Shown piece after piece: positions 18,807 to 28,070 of a stretch of 64,000 nt of DNA (its first letter is position 1; each line of letters starts with the position of its first letter). A program made the position numbers and the translations under genes. This DNA comes from Actinoplanes italicus (GTDB taxonomy: Bacteria > Actinomycetota > Actinomycetes > Mycobacteriales > Micromonosporaceae). The notes beneath the pieces were generated by a model that made no database searches, was not told the DNA's origin, and saw only the letters and a list, made by a program, of their open reading frames with translations. The stretch lies in the NCBI RefSeq assembly GCF_003001815.1, contig NZ_PVMZ01000011.1, positions 1 through 64,000 of the forward strand, written 5' to 3'.

Positions 18807-19589
18807 TCAGTCCATCTCCGACAGCCGCCTCGCGAGCTCGGCCGAGTGCTCCAGGTGAGGCAGGTGGCTACCGGGCAGCACCGTGACGACGGCCTCCGGC
18901 AGCAGGGTCGTCAACCAGTCCCGGTAGGCGGCCGGCGGTTCCGACGCGGTGATCCACCGGTACCCGGTGCCCCGCGCGGCGATCTTCCGGAGATCGGCCT
19001 CGCGGTCGGCGCGGATCTGCTCGTCGGTGCTGTGCAGGATCTCGGCCCAATAACCCAGGAGCAGGTCGGGCCGCGGATCGGTGGCGGTCTCGGCGATATG
19101 GCGCGCCTCCCCCCGCAGCCCGTCGATGCCCATCCCGGCCAGCATGCGTTCCCAGACCGCTCGCCAGTCCGGACCCCGCAGCTCCGGCTCGGCAGCGCGC
19201 ACGATGTCACCGAACGGGCCGGGCAGAAGGATCTGATCCAGATTGACGACCGCCCGGGCCGGATAGCGGGCGGCGTAGACCGTGCCGATCACCGCGCCCA
19301 CGGAGTGCCCCACCACGATGGGCGGCGCGGGCAGCGCAGCCGCCGTCATCCGGGCGTGCAGGACCTCGACGACCTCCTCGAGACGGTAGGAGGATCGAGC
19401 CGGGGCCTCACCGTGGCCGGGGAGATCCAGCGCGAGTAGGCAGCGGCCGGGATCCACGACCTCCAGCTCACGGCGCAGCGGCTCCCAATGCCGCCGATCG
19501 AAGGTGAGCCCATGAAGAAGAACCAGTGGAGACTTCATGCCCCACAGGCGTGACCGGACACGGAACAGATCGTTCGTGGCACCGGTCAC
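18807..19589 (-). CDS. Alpha/beta hydrolase, 260 aa
   Basis: Alpha/beta-hydrolase fold: LVLLHGLTFDRRHWEPL (oxyanion), ALDLPGHGEAP, nucleophile elbow VVGHSVGAVIG, and C-terminal LPGSHLPHLEHSAELAR with the catalytic His. Similar to small esterase/lactonase-type enzymes; substrate unknown. GTG 19587-19589 overlaps the stop of the upstream AAA regulator by 4 nt (GTGA), which favours this start over ATG 19536-19538 and indicates translational coupling. Confidence 0.85.
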   Translation of the reverse strand: MTGATNDLFRVRSRLWGMKSPLVLLHGLTFDRRHWEPLRRELEVVDPGRCLLALDLPGHGEAPARSSYRLEEVVEVLHARMTAAALPAPPIVVGHSVGAVIGTVYAARYPARAVVNLDQILLPGPFGDIVRAAEPELRGPDWRAVWERMLAGMGIDGLRGEARHIAETATDPRPDLLLGYWAEILHSTDEQIRADREADLRKIAARGTGYRWITASEPPAAYRDWLTTLLPEAVVTVLPGSHLPHLEHSAELARRLSEMD

Positions 19590-21778
19590 ACCTGCCAGCG
19601 CGCCGGGCCGCCGTCGGCCGGCTCGTAGCGGAAGTAGCCACCGGTGCGCAACGACGCCCGGAGGTGGGCCGCGGCCACGGGTGTGAGGGACTCGAGCCGG
19701 GCGAGCACCGCCCGGACGGCGCGCGTCGCGTTGACCCGTGCGCGTTCCGCTTCGGCGTTGTGCCGGCGGGTACGACCCGCGAGTCCGGCGGCTCGCCGTA
19801 CCTCGGCCACGAGGGCCTGCCGTTCGACTGCCAGCTCCTTGGCTCGCTCGACGTCACCGGCGCGGTCCGCGGCGTCCATCTGCCCGGCCAGCTCCGCGAG
19901 CCGCGCGCGGTACGTGGCGCGGGCCGTGGCGTCGAGGAGGGGATCGGGCAGGGACGTCACGAGTCCGGTGCCGCCCGCCACCAGGTCAAGGGCGGCGATA
20001 TCGTGACCGGGGCTGGCCAGCAGTGTGCGCAGATGATGCAGCCCCCGCACGTCGCGCAGCCGGGCGTGCTCGGAACCCGCGTCGATCAACCAGTCGTCGC
20101 CGTCACGCACCAGCCGCCACACCACGGCCTCCGGTGACGGCGCCGTGACGGCGCCACCGGTCACGCCGGGGACCGGCAGGCCGAGACCTCCGGCGATCGC
20201 CGCGGCCCGGGCCGTCTCCCCGCGGGCTGCGAGCGTGGCCGCCAGCCACGGCAGTGCACCGAGACGTTCCTCCAGCGCTGTCGCCCGGCCGAAATGGGCC
20301 TCGGCTGCGCCGGGACGACCCAGCCGTGCGGCGAGCCGGCCGAGGTAGTCGTCGACCGGGCCGGTGATGGTGTTCGCCCCGCCCCAGACGACGAGCCGGC
20401 CGGCGTAGGGAAGGAGCGCGCCGTAGAGGGCCTCGGCAGCCGCGGGCGCCGCGCCGAGCGACGCCACCAGAGCCAGGTCGGCCACCGCGCCGATCCAGCG
20501 GGGACCCGCGCCCGCCAGCACTGCCGGCAGCAAGCGGTCCACCTCGAGCAACGCCTCGGCGACCTGACCCGACTCGGCCAGTGCACGGGCCGCGGTCACC
20601 TCGAAGAAATGGCCGGGCAGCCGCCGGGCGAGCGCCCGCAGCGGTGCTACCTGAGCTGCCGCGTCACCGCGCAGCAACGAAAGTCTGCCCCGCAGTGACG
20701 CGGTCAGCCGCGCCGTGTCGGCCAGCCCGGCCAGCCGCCCGGCGTCGGCCACCTCGGCGGCGAGCGCCTCGGCGAGTTCGAGACGGCCCCGGACCAGCGC
20801 CAGCACCGCCTGCCGCGACAGCGTGACGACCGCGGCCTCCGGGTCGCCGTCGCGTTCCCCCGCCCGTCCGTACGCCACCAGGGCGGCCTCCGCGGCGTCC
20901 AGATCACCGAGCTCGGCGAGCGCGACGAACCTCCAGAACAGTCCACGCCGCTCCCGTCCCGCATCTGCGCCCCGGCGGGCCAGGTCGACGATCCTGGTCG
21001 CGGTGGACAGCCGTTGCCCGGCCGCGGCCGGGTCCCACACCGCGTGCAGCCGGCCGTCCAGCACCTCCGCCTGGAGCCGCGGATCCTCGCTGGCCCCGGC
21101 CAGCCGGACTGCCTCGTCGGCGAGTTCCCGCCGCCTCGCCGCGGCGGACGGGTCACCCAGCAGCTCGCCGGCCAGCCGCACCAGCACCCGGGCGCGGACG
21201 GTCGGCGGCAACGGCCGGGCGGCGTACTCCTCCAGCAACCGGATCAGCGCCATGTCGAGGGTGAGGAACTCGCCACGCGACGGCGAGGCGAGGGCCAGCT
21301 CCACCACCGCGTCCTCGCCTGCGCCGGGCGGCACGGCCGCCGCGAGATCGAGTGCAGGGCCGGGCCAGCCCGCAGTGAGCAACCAGATGGCGTGCACCGT
21401 TCCGGCCGGCCGGCCGGGGAGCAGATCAGCCAGTTCCCTCCCGGTGAACGGGGCGAGGTGGAGATGCCGGCCGGATCCGCCGGCCTCGGTCGCCGTGATC
21501 AGGACCGCCGCGCCTTCGAGTACGAGCCGATCGACATCCGCCGTGTCCACGGTCGGTCCGGGTTCCTCCAGAATGACCAGCCGCGGACCCGGCGCGTGGG
21601 CCGTCGCTGCCCGATCCACGCTCAGCCCACGTTCCCCGGCCAGGTCCGCCGCTACGGCGGCGAGCACCGTCCGGCCGGATCCGGGAGGGCCCACGACCGT
21701 CAAGCGGCCGCCCCTGCCGGCGATCGCCTCGTCCAGCAGCCGTTGTACGGCCGCGAGCTCACGACGGCGTCCGATCAT
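19586..21778 (-). CDS. AAA/STAND-type regulator-like protein without HTH, 730 aa
   Basis: N-terminal P-loop module with VVGPPGSGRTVLA (residues 28-40), where Arg36 replaces the Walker A Lys, and a Walker B-like LVILEEPG. The middle is a long alpha-helical repeat array (TPR-like, about 200-500). The C-terminus has WLIDAGSEHARLRDVRGLHHLRTLL followed by a charged helix and EAERARVNATRAVRAVLARL, a domain also seen at the end of actinobacterial ATPase/cyclase-like regulators. No LuxR HTH is present. ATG 21776-21778 fits a leaderless start and opens the homologous GRRREL segment. Coupled to the hydrolase downstream. Confidence 0.72.
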   Translation of the reverse strand: MIGRRRELAAVQRLLDEAIAGRGGRLTVVGPPGSGRTVLAAVAADLAGERGLSVDRAATAHAPGPRLVILEEPGPTVDTADVDRLVLEGAAVLITATEAGGSGRHLHLAPFTGRELADLLPGRPAGTVHAIWLLTAGWPGPALDLAAAVPPGAGEDAVVELALASPSRGEFLTLDMALIRLLEEYAARPLPPTVRARVLVRLAGELLGDPSAAARRRELADEAVRLAGASEDPRLQAEVLDGRLHAVWDPAAAGQRLSTATRIVDLARRGADAGRERRGLFWRFVALAELGDLDAAEAALVAYGRAGERDGDPEAAVVTLSRQAVLALVRGRLELAEALAAEVADAGRLAGLADTARLTASLRGRLSLLRGDAAAQVAPLRALARRLPGHFFEVTAARALAESGQVAEALLEVDRLLPAVLAGAGPRWIGAVADLALVASLGAAPAAAEALYGALLPYAGRLVVWGGANTITGPVDDYLGRLAARLGRPGAAEAHFGRATALEERLGALPWLAATLAARGETARAAAIAGGLGLPVPGVTGGAVTAPSPEAVVWRLVRDGDDWLIDAGSEHARLRDVRGLHHLRTLLASPGHDIAALDLVAGGTGLVTSLPDPLLDATARATYRARLAELAGQMDAADRAGDVERAKELAVERQALVAEVRRAAGLAGRTRRHNAEAERARVNATRAVRAVLARLESLTPVAAAHLRASLRTGGYFRYEPADGGPARWQV

Positions 21779-21784
21779 GGACCG

Positions 21785-21790
21785 AGCGTA
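21785..21790 (-). promoter_or_regulatory. -10 box TACGCT, leaderless start
   Basis: On the minus strand TACGCT is followed by 6 nt (CGGTCC) and then the ATG at 21778. No Shine-Dalgarno sequence. This supports ATG 21778 over the upstream in-frame codon. Confidence 0.5.
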
Positions 21791-21859
21791 GGTGCCTCGC
21801 CCCGTCGCCACAGCCGTCCTCCTCCGTCGCCGCGGCCCGGGGAGCGCCCGCTCGCGGCG

Positions 21860-23377
21860 TCAGGAGTGGCTGGACCGAACCATGTCGGCGGCCTTCTCAC
21901 CGATCATGATCGTCGCGGGATTGGTGTTGACGCTGACGATGCGGGGCATGACCGACGCGTCCACCACACGGAGCCCGTCGACGCCGTGGACCCGCAGGTC
22001 GGAACCGACCACCGCGTCGGCGTCGCCACCCATCGCGCAGGTGCCGACCGGGTGGTAATAGGTCCCGGTGCCCCAGCGCAGGTACTCGCGCAGCGCGGCA
22101 TGCTGCCGGACGGTGTCTCCGGGCAGCACCTCCTTGCCCCGCCACCCGTCGAACGGCGCGGCGGCGGCGATCGTCCGGGCCACCTCGATGCCCGCGATCA
22201 GCCGCCGGGCGTCGCTCTCCTCGGCGAGGTAGTTGGGGTCGATCAGAGGTGGGACCGCGGGGTCGGCCGAGGCCAGGCGTACCGTTCCCCGCGAGTCGGG
22301 CACCGTGGCGACGCCGAACGTGAAGCTGTTCGGCGGGGCCTGCAACGCGGGCCGGTGGAACGGCACATGGATGAACATCAGTTGCAGGTCCGGACCCGGC
22401 AGGCCGGGGTCGCTGCGCCACAGCATCGACGTCTCGGCGTGGTTGGTCCGGCCCGCCGGGATCGGCTGCTCGGCCTCGAACACCAGACTCGCCAGCGGGT
22501 GGTCGTGCAGGTTGCGGCCGACTCCCGGCAGGTGCTGCGCCACCGGGATTCCCAGGCGGCCGAGCTCCGCCGCGTCACCGATGCCGGAGTGCATCAGCAG
22601 CCGGGGCGAGTCGATCGCACCGGCGCTGACCACGACCTCGTAGTCCGCGTAGGCCGACTCCGACCGGCCGTCACGCTCGAAGGTCACGCCGACACAGCGC
22701 CCTCGCTCGATGATCAGCCGGTGAGCGCGGGCTCCGGTCAGCACGGTGAGGTTCGGCCGGCCTGCCGCCGGGCGCAGGTAGGCCACTGCGGTGCTCTGCC
22801 GGATTCCGCCGGTGATGGACAGGTCGTGCCAGCCCACCCCCTCGGCGGTGGCGCCGTTGAAGTCGTCGGTCCGCGGATACCCGGCCGCCACGGCCGCATC
22901 CACGAACACCCGGGACAGCGGATTGGGGTCGGACGCGATCGCCGGGCGCATCGGGCCGCTGTCACCGCGCCATGCCGAGTCACCGGTGACCACGGTCTCC
23001 ATCCGCCGGAAGTACGGCAGGACGGAGGCGAAGTCCCAGCCTTCGGCGCCGTGTTTCGCCCAGCCGTCGAAGTCGGCGGGATGGCCGCGCAGGTAGACCA
23101 TGGCGTTGATGCTGCTGGAGCCGCCGAGGGTGTGCCCGCGGGGCCAGTCGTGCCGGGCGTCTCCGGTGCCGGCCTGCGGGACGGTGGTGTAGGCGTAGTC
23201 GACGGCGCTGCCCCACAGAGCGGGCCAGGCCGGCGGGGCCGCGATCTCGGGGAGCGTGTCGGCCGGTCCGGACTCGAGCAGCAGAACCCGTACGCGGGGA
23301 TCCTCCGACAGTCGCGCAGCGACGACGGCGCCGGCCGACCCCGCACCGATCACGATGAAGTCATGGGTGTCTGGCAT
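21860..23377 (-). CDS. GMC-family FAD oxidoreductase (choline dehydrogenase-like), 505 aa
   Basis: Flavoprotein alcohol dehydrogenase/oxidase. Residues 5-36 form the ADP-binding Rossmann motif (DFIVIGAGSAGAVVAARLSE, then LLLESG). GMC signature 1 is TLGGSSSINAMVYLRG and signature 2 is SAGAIDSPRLLMHSGIG. The C-terminal YYHPVGTCAMG supplies the catalytic His and NTNPATIMIGEKAAD the Asn. The substrate is probably a primary alcohol. The frame is open further upstream, but ATG 23375-23377 begins the Rossmann fold and matches family length. Divergent from an AraC regulator, 96 bp apart, which is its likely controller. Confidence 0.92.
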   Translation of the reverse strand: MPDTHDFIVIGAGSAGAVVAARLSEDPRVRVLLLESGPADTLPEIAAPPAWPALWGSAVDYAYTTVPQAGTGDARHDWPRGHTLGGSSSINAMVYLRGHPADFDGWAKHGAEGWDFASVLPYFRRMETVVTGDSAWRGDSGPMRPAIASDPNPLSRVFVDAAVAAGYPRTDDFNGATAEGVGWHDLSITGGIRQSTAVAYLRPAAGRPNLTVLTGARAHRLIIERGRCVGVTFERDGRSESAYADYEVVVSAGAIDSPRLLMHSGIGDAAELGRLGIPVAQHLPGVGRNLHDHPLASLVFEAEQPIPAGRTNHAETSMLWRSDPGLPGPDLQLMFIHVPFHRPALQAPPNSFTFGVATVPDSRGTVRLASADPAVPPLIDPNYLAEESDARRLIAGIEVARTIAAAAPFDGWRGKEVLPGDTVRQHAALREYLRWGTGTYYHPVGTCAMGGDADAVVGSDLRVHGVDGLRVVDASVMPRIVSVNTNPATIMIGEKAADMVRSSHS

Positions 23378-23473
23378 GCCGACCACGGTGTCTCGGTTCG
23401 GCAGCCGGTGATTGACAGTCTCCGCCCGGCCCTTTGACCTCCGGCGACTGAACTTCCGAGGAGCCGGCACGTC

Positions 23474-24400
23474 GTGCGTGACGTGAGCTCATCAGTTATC
23501 CGGGCACGGCGCCGGGCCGAGGTGGAGGACGGCGAAGCTCGTCTCGCGGATCACGCGGACCGGCCGGAGGGCACCACGCCCGGCGCGATTCTCGGGACCT
23601 TGACCGCCGTCCGGCTCAGCGGCGACACGCAGATCCTGCGCCGTACGCCGCGAGCGGGCCGACGCTCGCGCGACGGCCGCCTGAAGCTGTGCATGCAGTT
23701 CGGCGGCGTCGCGATCGTCAGCCAGGACGGTCACCGGGCGCGCATCGAGTCCGGCCGGATGGCGCTCTACGACCCGGGTCGGCCCTACGATCTGTACCTG
23801 GAGGGACGATGGTCGTGCATCGTGTTGACCTTCCCCCGTAGCGCCCTGTCGCTGCCTGACGGTGTCGTCCGGCAGGCGATGCTGCGTCCACATCCGTTCG
23901 GCGAAGGGCCGGGCGCCGTGCTGGCGGACTTCGTCGTCGCCACACTGGAGAATCGGACGTCGATCGGCACCTCGGCCGGGCGCCTGGGCGAGGCCGCGTT
24001 CCACCTCATCGCCGGCGCGCTCGACCGGACCGAGCCGGCCGACGCGGAGGCGGCGGCGGACACCCTCAGGCGGGGCATCCTGCGCTTCGCACGGGAGCAC
24101 CTGTCGGATCCCGCCCTGACCCACGACGAGATCGCGGCCGCTCACCTGATGGCGCCCCGCAGCCTGCACCGTCTGTTCGAGCAGGAGCCCCACACGGTCA
24201 CCGAGTACATCCGTCTGCGCCGCCTCGAGTCGGCGCACCGGGACCTGACCGATCCGCTCCTCGGCCATTTGAGCATCGCGCGGATAGCGGCTCGGTGGTG
24301 CTTCCCCAGCCAGGCTCATTTCACCCGGGCATTCCAGGCTCGGTACGGTACGTCGCCATCGATTGTTCGACGCGCCTCCGCGAGGTCTTCATCGACGTGA
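23474..24400 (+). CDS. AraC-family regulator, 308 aa
   Basis: C-terminal AraC DNA-binding domain with two helix-turn-helix units: LTHDEIAAAHLMAPRSLHRLFEQE and LSIARIAARWCFPSQAHFTRAFQARYGTSPS. The N-terminal half (LKLCMQFGGVAIVSQDGHRARIESGRMALYDPGRPYDL) is the cupin-like AraC_binding_2 sensor seen in Actinobacteria. The N-terminus is slightly shorter than usual. Start GTG 23474, with little ribosome-site signal. Its divergent neighbour is the GMC oxidoreductase, a typical regulator-target arrangement; the inducer is unknown. Confidence 0.88.
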   Translation: MRDVSSSVIRARRRAEVEDGEARLADHADRPEGTTPGAILGTLTAVRLSGDTQILRRTPRAGRRSRDGRLKLCMQFGGVAIVSQDGHRARIESGRMALYDPGRPYDLYLEGRWSCIVLTFPRSALSLPDGVVRQAMLRPHPFGEGPGAVLADFVVATLENRTSIGTSAGRLGEAAFHLIAGALDRTEPADAEAAADTLRRGILRFAREHLSDPALTHDEIAAAHLMAPRSLHRLFEQEPHTVTEYIRLRRLESAHRDLTDPLLGHLSIARIAARWCFPSQAHFTRAFQARYGTSPSIVRRASARSSST

Positions 24401-24474
24401 CGACCGCACGTAACCGGTTGTTCTCCCAGCTCGTGCGGGGCCTTCCCGGCGCGGGCGCGGACCCGGGAGTGATC

Positions 24475-24480
24475 TACGCT
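24475..24480 (+). promoter_or_regulatory. -10 box TACGCT, leaderless start of LAL gene
   Basis: TACGCT, then GGGCC, then GTG at 24486. No Shine-Dalgarno sequence in between, so transcription probably begins at the start codon. Confidence 0.55.
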
Positions 24481-24485
24481 GGGCC

Positions 24486-27266
24486 GTGGCCAATCTGTTC
24501 GGGCGCGAGGTGGAACTGGCGCGCATCGCCCGTTTTCTGGAGTCGGTGCGGCAGGGCGGGGACGTGCGGATCGTCCGCGGCGGCACCGGCATCGGCAAGT
24601 CGGCGCTGCTGATCGCCGCAGCCGACATGGCCGGCGCGGATGGGTTCCAGGTGTTGCGCGCTTCCGGTTCCCAGTTCGAGGCGGAGGTCGGCTACTCGCT
24701 GCTCAATCAGTTGCTGCTGCCGGTGTACCCCGAGATCCAGCACATGCCCCCGGCGATGCGCGACGCTCTCAACGTCGCCCTGGGCTTCGGGCCAGGCCCG
24801 GCTCCCGGCTCCCTGCTGGTCGGCAATGCCGCTCTCCTGCTGCTGACCACCATCGCCCAGCGAGCCCCCGTCCTGTTGATCCTCGACGACATGCAATGGA
24901 TCGACCGGCCCAGCGCCGTGGTCATCGGCTTCATCGCCAGGCGGGTGCAGGGGTCGCCTGTCGGTGTCATCGCCGCGTCGCGCACCGGCACGGAGAGCTT
25001 CCTCGACCGGCGGGGCCTGACCGAGGCGGTGGTTCAGCCGCTGAGCCGGGAGGCCGCCACCGAGCTGGTGCAGGATCGCTTCCCCACCATGGAGCCGCGC
25101 ACCCGGCAGCGCCTGCTCGACCTCGCCCAGGGCAATCCTCTGGCACTCGTCGAGCTTCCGGCCACACTGTCCGACTCCCCGGAGCATCCCGCGGAGCAGT
25201 CCGGAGTGGTGCCCCTCAGCGACCAGCTCCAGGCCGCCTTCGCCAGGCGAGTCGCCGGGCTGCCCGACTCCACCCGGCTGCTGCTCCTGCTGGCCACCTT
25301 CGAGGGCAGCGGCGACGTACGGGCGCTGCGCGACCTGACCGATCTCACCGACCTGGCAGCTGCCGAGCGGGCCGGGCTGGTGCGCGTGGACGACGTCACC
25401 GGGCTCATGTCCGTCCGCCATCCGCTGCTCCAGTCGGCGATCGTCGCGATGTCGACACACGAGGAGCGCCGGAACGCCCACCTCGTCATCGCCGCCGGCC
25501 TGCGAGACGACCCGGAGCGCCGGGCCTGGCATCTGGCCGCCGCTGCGGCCGGGCCGGACGAGTCCGTGGCGGCACAGCTCGAGGACGCCTCGCAGCGGGT
25601 GGTGCAACGGGGTGACGCTCTGGCAGCGGTCGCCGCGCTGGTCCGCGCGGCGGAGTTGAGCGTCACGGTGCAGGACCGCGCCCGGCGGCTGGCCAAGGCG
25701 GCGTACCTCGGCGCGGAGGCCGGGGGCGCCACCGACGCGACCGCTCTTCTGGCCGACGCAGGGGTGAACGGCCTGACCTCGGCCGGCTCCCTGCATGCGG
25801 CCGGCGCTGCGGCCCTGCTCATGATCAACGGTGACGGTGATGTGCACACCGCCCACCGGCTGCTCGCCGGGGCGATCGAAACCGGCGACCACGGCTGGCA
25901 AGCCGACGACCCCGCCCTCGACGAAGCGCTGCACACCCTGCTCCTGCTCTCCTGGTACGCCGGCGACGACCACCACTGGGACGTGTTCCGTCGCGCCCTG
26001 GCCCGGCTGGACCCGCGACCCAACCCGCTCCTCTCGGTGCTGAGCAGGACCCTCTCCGACCCGGTCCGTACCGGCGCGGCGACGCTACCGGAACTGGAGA
26101 CGCTGCTGGCCACTCTGACCGACGAGCAGGACCTGACCCGGGTCATGCGGATCGGTACCGCCTCCGCCTACGTCGACAGGCTCGGTGACAATCGGGAACA
26201 CTCCTGGCGGCTGGTCCGTCAGGGGCGGGAGGGCGGCGCGCCCCGGCGGCAGATGATCGCGCTCCTGCACCTGTGCCTGGACGACTACCTGACCGGCCGC
26301 TGGGACGAGAGCGAGAGACTGGCCGAGGAGGCCCTGAGCGTCGGCACCGCCAACGGGCTGCCGTTCTTGACCTGGCATTTCCTCTATGACAAGGCGATCA
26401 TCGCGGCGGGCCGGGGACGGGCCGACGAGGCCTTCGGGCTGGCCGACGAGATCACCCACTGGGCGCTGCCTCGCGGCGTCGCCAGCGCGGCGGCCATGGC
26501 CCACCATCCCCGTGTCCTGGCGGCGATGGCCGACGGCGACTTCGAGGCCGCCTACCGGCACGCCACCGCCATCAGCCCCGCCGGCACCCTCCCGCCGTAC
26601 GTCACGGTCAGCACCTGGGTGATGTTCGACCTCATCGAGGCGGCCCTCCGCACGGGCCGGACGACCGAGGCACGGACGCACGCCGAGGCCATGCGGACCG
26701 CCCGGGTCGCCGGGCTGTCCTCGCGCATGAGCCTGATACAGCACGGTGTCGACGCGCTCGTGCTGGACAGCGCGGACGCCGAGGCTCGTCTGGAGATGTC
26801 ACTGCGCGACCCGGCCACGGACCGCTGGCTCTTCGAGGCGTCCCGGATCCGCCTCGCCTTCGCCGAGAGACTGCGGCGGCGCCGGAATTTCACGGCGGCC
26901 CGCGCCCACCTGACGGCGGCACGTGACGGATTCGCCGCCATGAGAGCCGAGCCGTGGCTGACCCGCACACTGTCGGAACTGCGCGCCACCGGGTACCGTC
27001 CGGCAGCCGCCGAGCGGTCGTCCGTCGCGCTGACCGCTCAGGAGCTCGAGATCGCGGGCCTGGCCGCCGGTGGCCTGACCAACAAGCAGATAGCCGACCG
27101 TCTGCACCTGTCCCATCGGACGGTCGGCGCCCATCTCTACCGGGTCTTCCCCAAGCTCGGCATCTCGTCGCGGGCGGGCCTGCGGGACGCGCTCGCGGCG
27201 GTCAGCCGGGCGACGCCACCCGGTTCCGGCACGGACGGAGCAAAGGATTCTCCGGTCCCCGACTAG
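24486..27266 (+). CDS. LuxR-type LAL regulator (large ATP-binding), 926 aa
   Basis: LAL regulators couple an AAA/STAND ATPase to a LuxR DNA-binding domain. The P-loop RGGTGIGKSALL (31-42) has an intact Lys, and Walker B is LLILDDMQWIDRPS. A long helical repeat region fills about 290-850. The C-terminal HTH reads LTAQELEIAGLAAGGLTNKQ and then ADRLHLSHRTVGAHLYRVFP. The GTG start is leaderless. Its nearest paralogue in the window is 42630-45380, with very similar text throughout (e.g. INGDGDVHTAHRLLAGAIE in both). Many LAL proteins control antibiotic or sugar genes; the target here is unknown. Confidence 0.92.
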   Translation: MANLFGREVELARIARFLESVRQGGDVRIVRGGTGIGKSALLIAAADMAGADGFQVLRASGSQFEAEVGYSLLNQLLLPVYPEIQHMPPAMRDALNVALGFGPGPAPGSLLVGNAALLLLTTIAQRAPVLLILDDMQWIDRPSAVVIGFIARRVQGSPVGVIAASRTGTESFLDRRGLTEAVVQPLSREAATELVQDRFPTMEPRTRQRLLDLAQGNPLALVELPATLSDSPEHPAEQSGVVPLSDQLQAAFARRVAGLPDSTRLLLLLATFEGSGDVRALRDLTDLTDLAAAERAGLVRVDDVTGLMSVRHPLLQSAIVAMSTHEERRNAHLVIAAGLRDDPERRAWHLAAAAAGPDESVAAQLEDASQRVVQRGDALAAVAALVRAAELSVTVQDRARRLAKAAYLGAEAGGATDATALLADAGVNGLTSAGSLHAAGAAALLMINGDGDVHTAHRLLAGAIETGDHGWQADDPALDEALHTLLLLSWYAGDDHHWDVFRRALARLDPRPNPLLSVLSRTLSDPVRTGAATLPELETLLATLTDEQDLTRVMRIGTASAYVDRLGDNREHSWRLVRQGREGGAPRRQMIALLHLCLDDYLTGRWDESERLAEEALSVGTANGLPFLTWHFLYDKAIIAAGRGRADEAFGLADEITHWALPRGVASAAAMAHHPRVLAAMADGDFEAAYRHATAISPAGTLPPYVTVSTWVMFDLIEAALRTGRTTEARTHAEAMRTARVAGLSSRMSLIQHGVDALVLDSADAEARLEMSLRDPATDRWLFEASRIRLAFAERLRRRRNFTAARAHLTAARDGFAAMRAEPWLTRTLSELRATGYRPAAAERSSVALTAQELEIAGLAAGGLTNKQIADRLHLSHRTVGAHLYRVFPKLGISSRAGLRDALAAVSRATPPGSGTDGAKDSPVPD

Positions 27267-27428
27267 CCCGAAATCAATTACGCACGTATTGTCGATTCGA
27301 CATCGAATGCGGTTGTGTAATCACCGCGGAGCCCTATACACATCAGCGTAACTAGCACTTCAGTAAAATTAAACAGGCGCCCCTCTAGTCTTTTCCGCAC
27401 CTAACGGAATTGCCACGGGGACGGATCT
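27267..27428 (+). promoter_or_regulatory. AT-rich promoter region of ECF sigma gene with inverted repeat
   Basis: This 162-bp AT-rich spacer contains ATTCGA-CA-TCGAAT (27295-27308), a perfect 6-2-6 inverted repeat that could be an operator. A CCTATACAC stretch near 27333 may be a -10. The ribosome site before ATG 27429 (GGGGACGGATCT) is moderate. Confidence 0.4.
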
Positions 27429-28004
27429 ATGACTACCGCGACAAGTTTTTTCGACCGCCACACCGTATTGCGGCGGAACAGATTCGTCCCGGAGAGCCGG
27501 GAATGCCGGGCCGAATCCCGGATGCGGGAGATCCACCGCGCCAATGGCGGGGCCCTGTTGCAGTTCCTGCGCAACCTGGTGGCCTCCGGCGCCTCGCACA
27601 CGGCCGAGGACCTGGTTCAGGAGACCATGCTGCGGGCCTGGCGGAACCTTGACGCCGTTCCGGTCGAGGCCGAGTCGCAGCGGCGCTGGCTGTTCACGGT
27701 CGCCCGCCGGCTGGCCATCGACGCGTACCGCAAACGCCAGTCGCGCCCCGTGGAGGTCAGCCTCGTCGACACCGAGCCGGCCGCGTCCGGTCTGGAGTCC
27801 GCCGAGACGGTGATCGCCGAGCTCACGTTGCAGCACGCCGTGGGCGGGCTCAGTGCCGCTCACCGGTCCGTGCTGCGGGAGCTGTACGTCGAGGGCCACA
27901 CCCTAGACGAGACCGCGACCCGGCTCGGTGTTCCCGTCGGCACCGTCAAGTCCCGGGCCCACTACGCCACGCGGCAACTGCGTGACGCACTGATGGGCGC
28001 GTGA
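27429..28004 (+). CDS. ECF-type RNA polymerase sigma factor, 191 aa
   Basis: Group 4 sigma-70 factor. Region 2: HRANGGALLQFLRNLVASG, AEDLVQETMLRAWRNLD and RRWLFTVARRLAIDAYRKRQSRP. Region 4: LSAAHRSVLRELYVEGHTLD, then TATRLGVPVGTVKSRAHYAT. The first 30 residues are extra relative to the usual start, so an internal ATG near 27522 (MREIHRANG) is an alternative. No anti-sigma gene lies next to it. Downstream is a frameshifted MarR gene. Signal and regulon unknown. Confidence 0.87.
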   Translation: MTTATSFFDRHTVLRRNRFVPESRECRAESRMREIHRANGGALLQFLRNLVASGASHTAEDLVQETMLRAWRNLDAVPVEAESQRRWLFTVARRLAIDAYRKRQSRPVEVSLVDTEPAASGLESAETVIAELTLQHAVGGLSAAHRSVLRELYVEGHTLDETATRLGVPVGTVKSRAHYATRQLRDALMGA

Positions 28005-28070
28005 GCCATCCGCACCCCGACGTCCGCCGGGCCCGGCCCCGGCTTGCCGACGGACAGACGACTCAGCACG

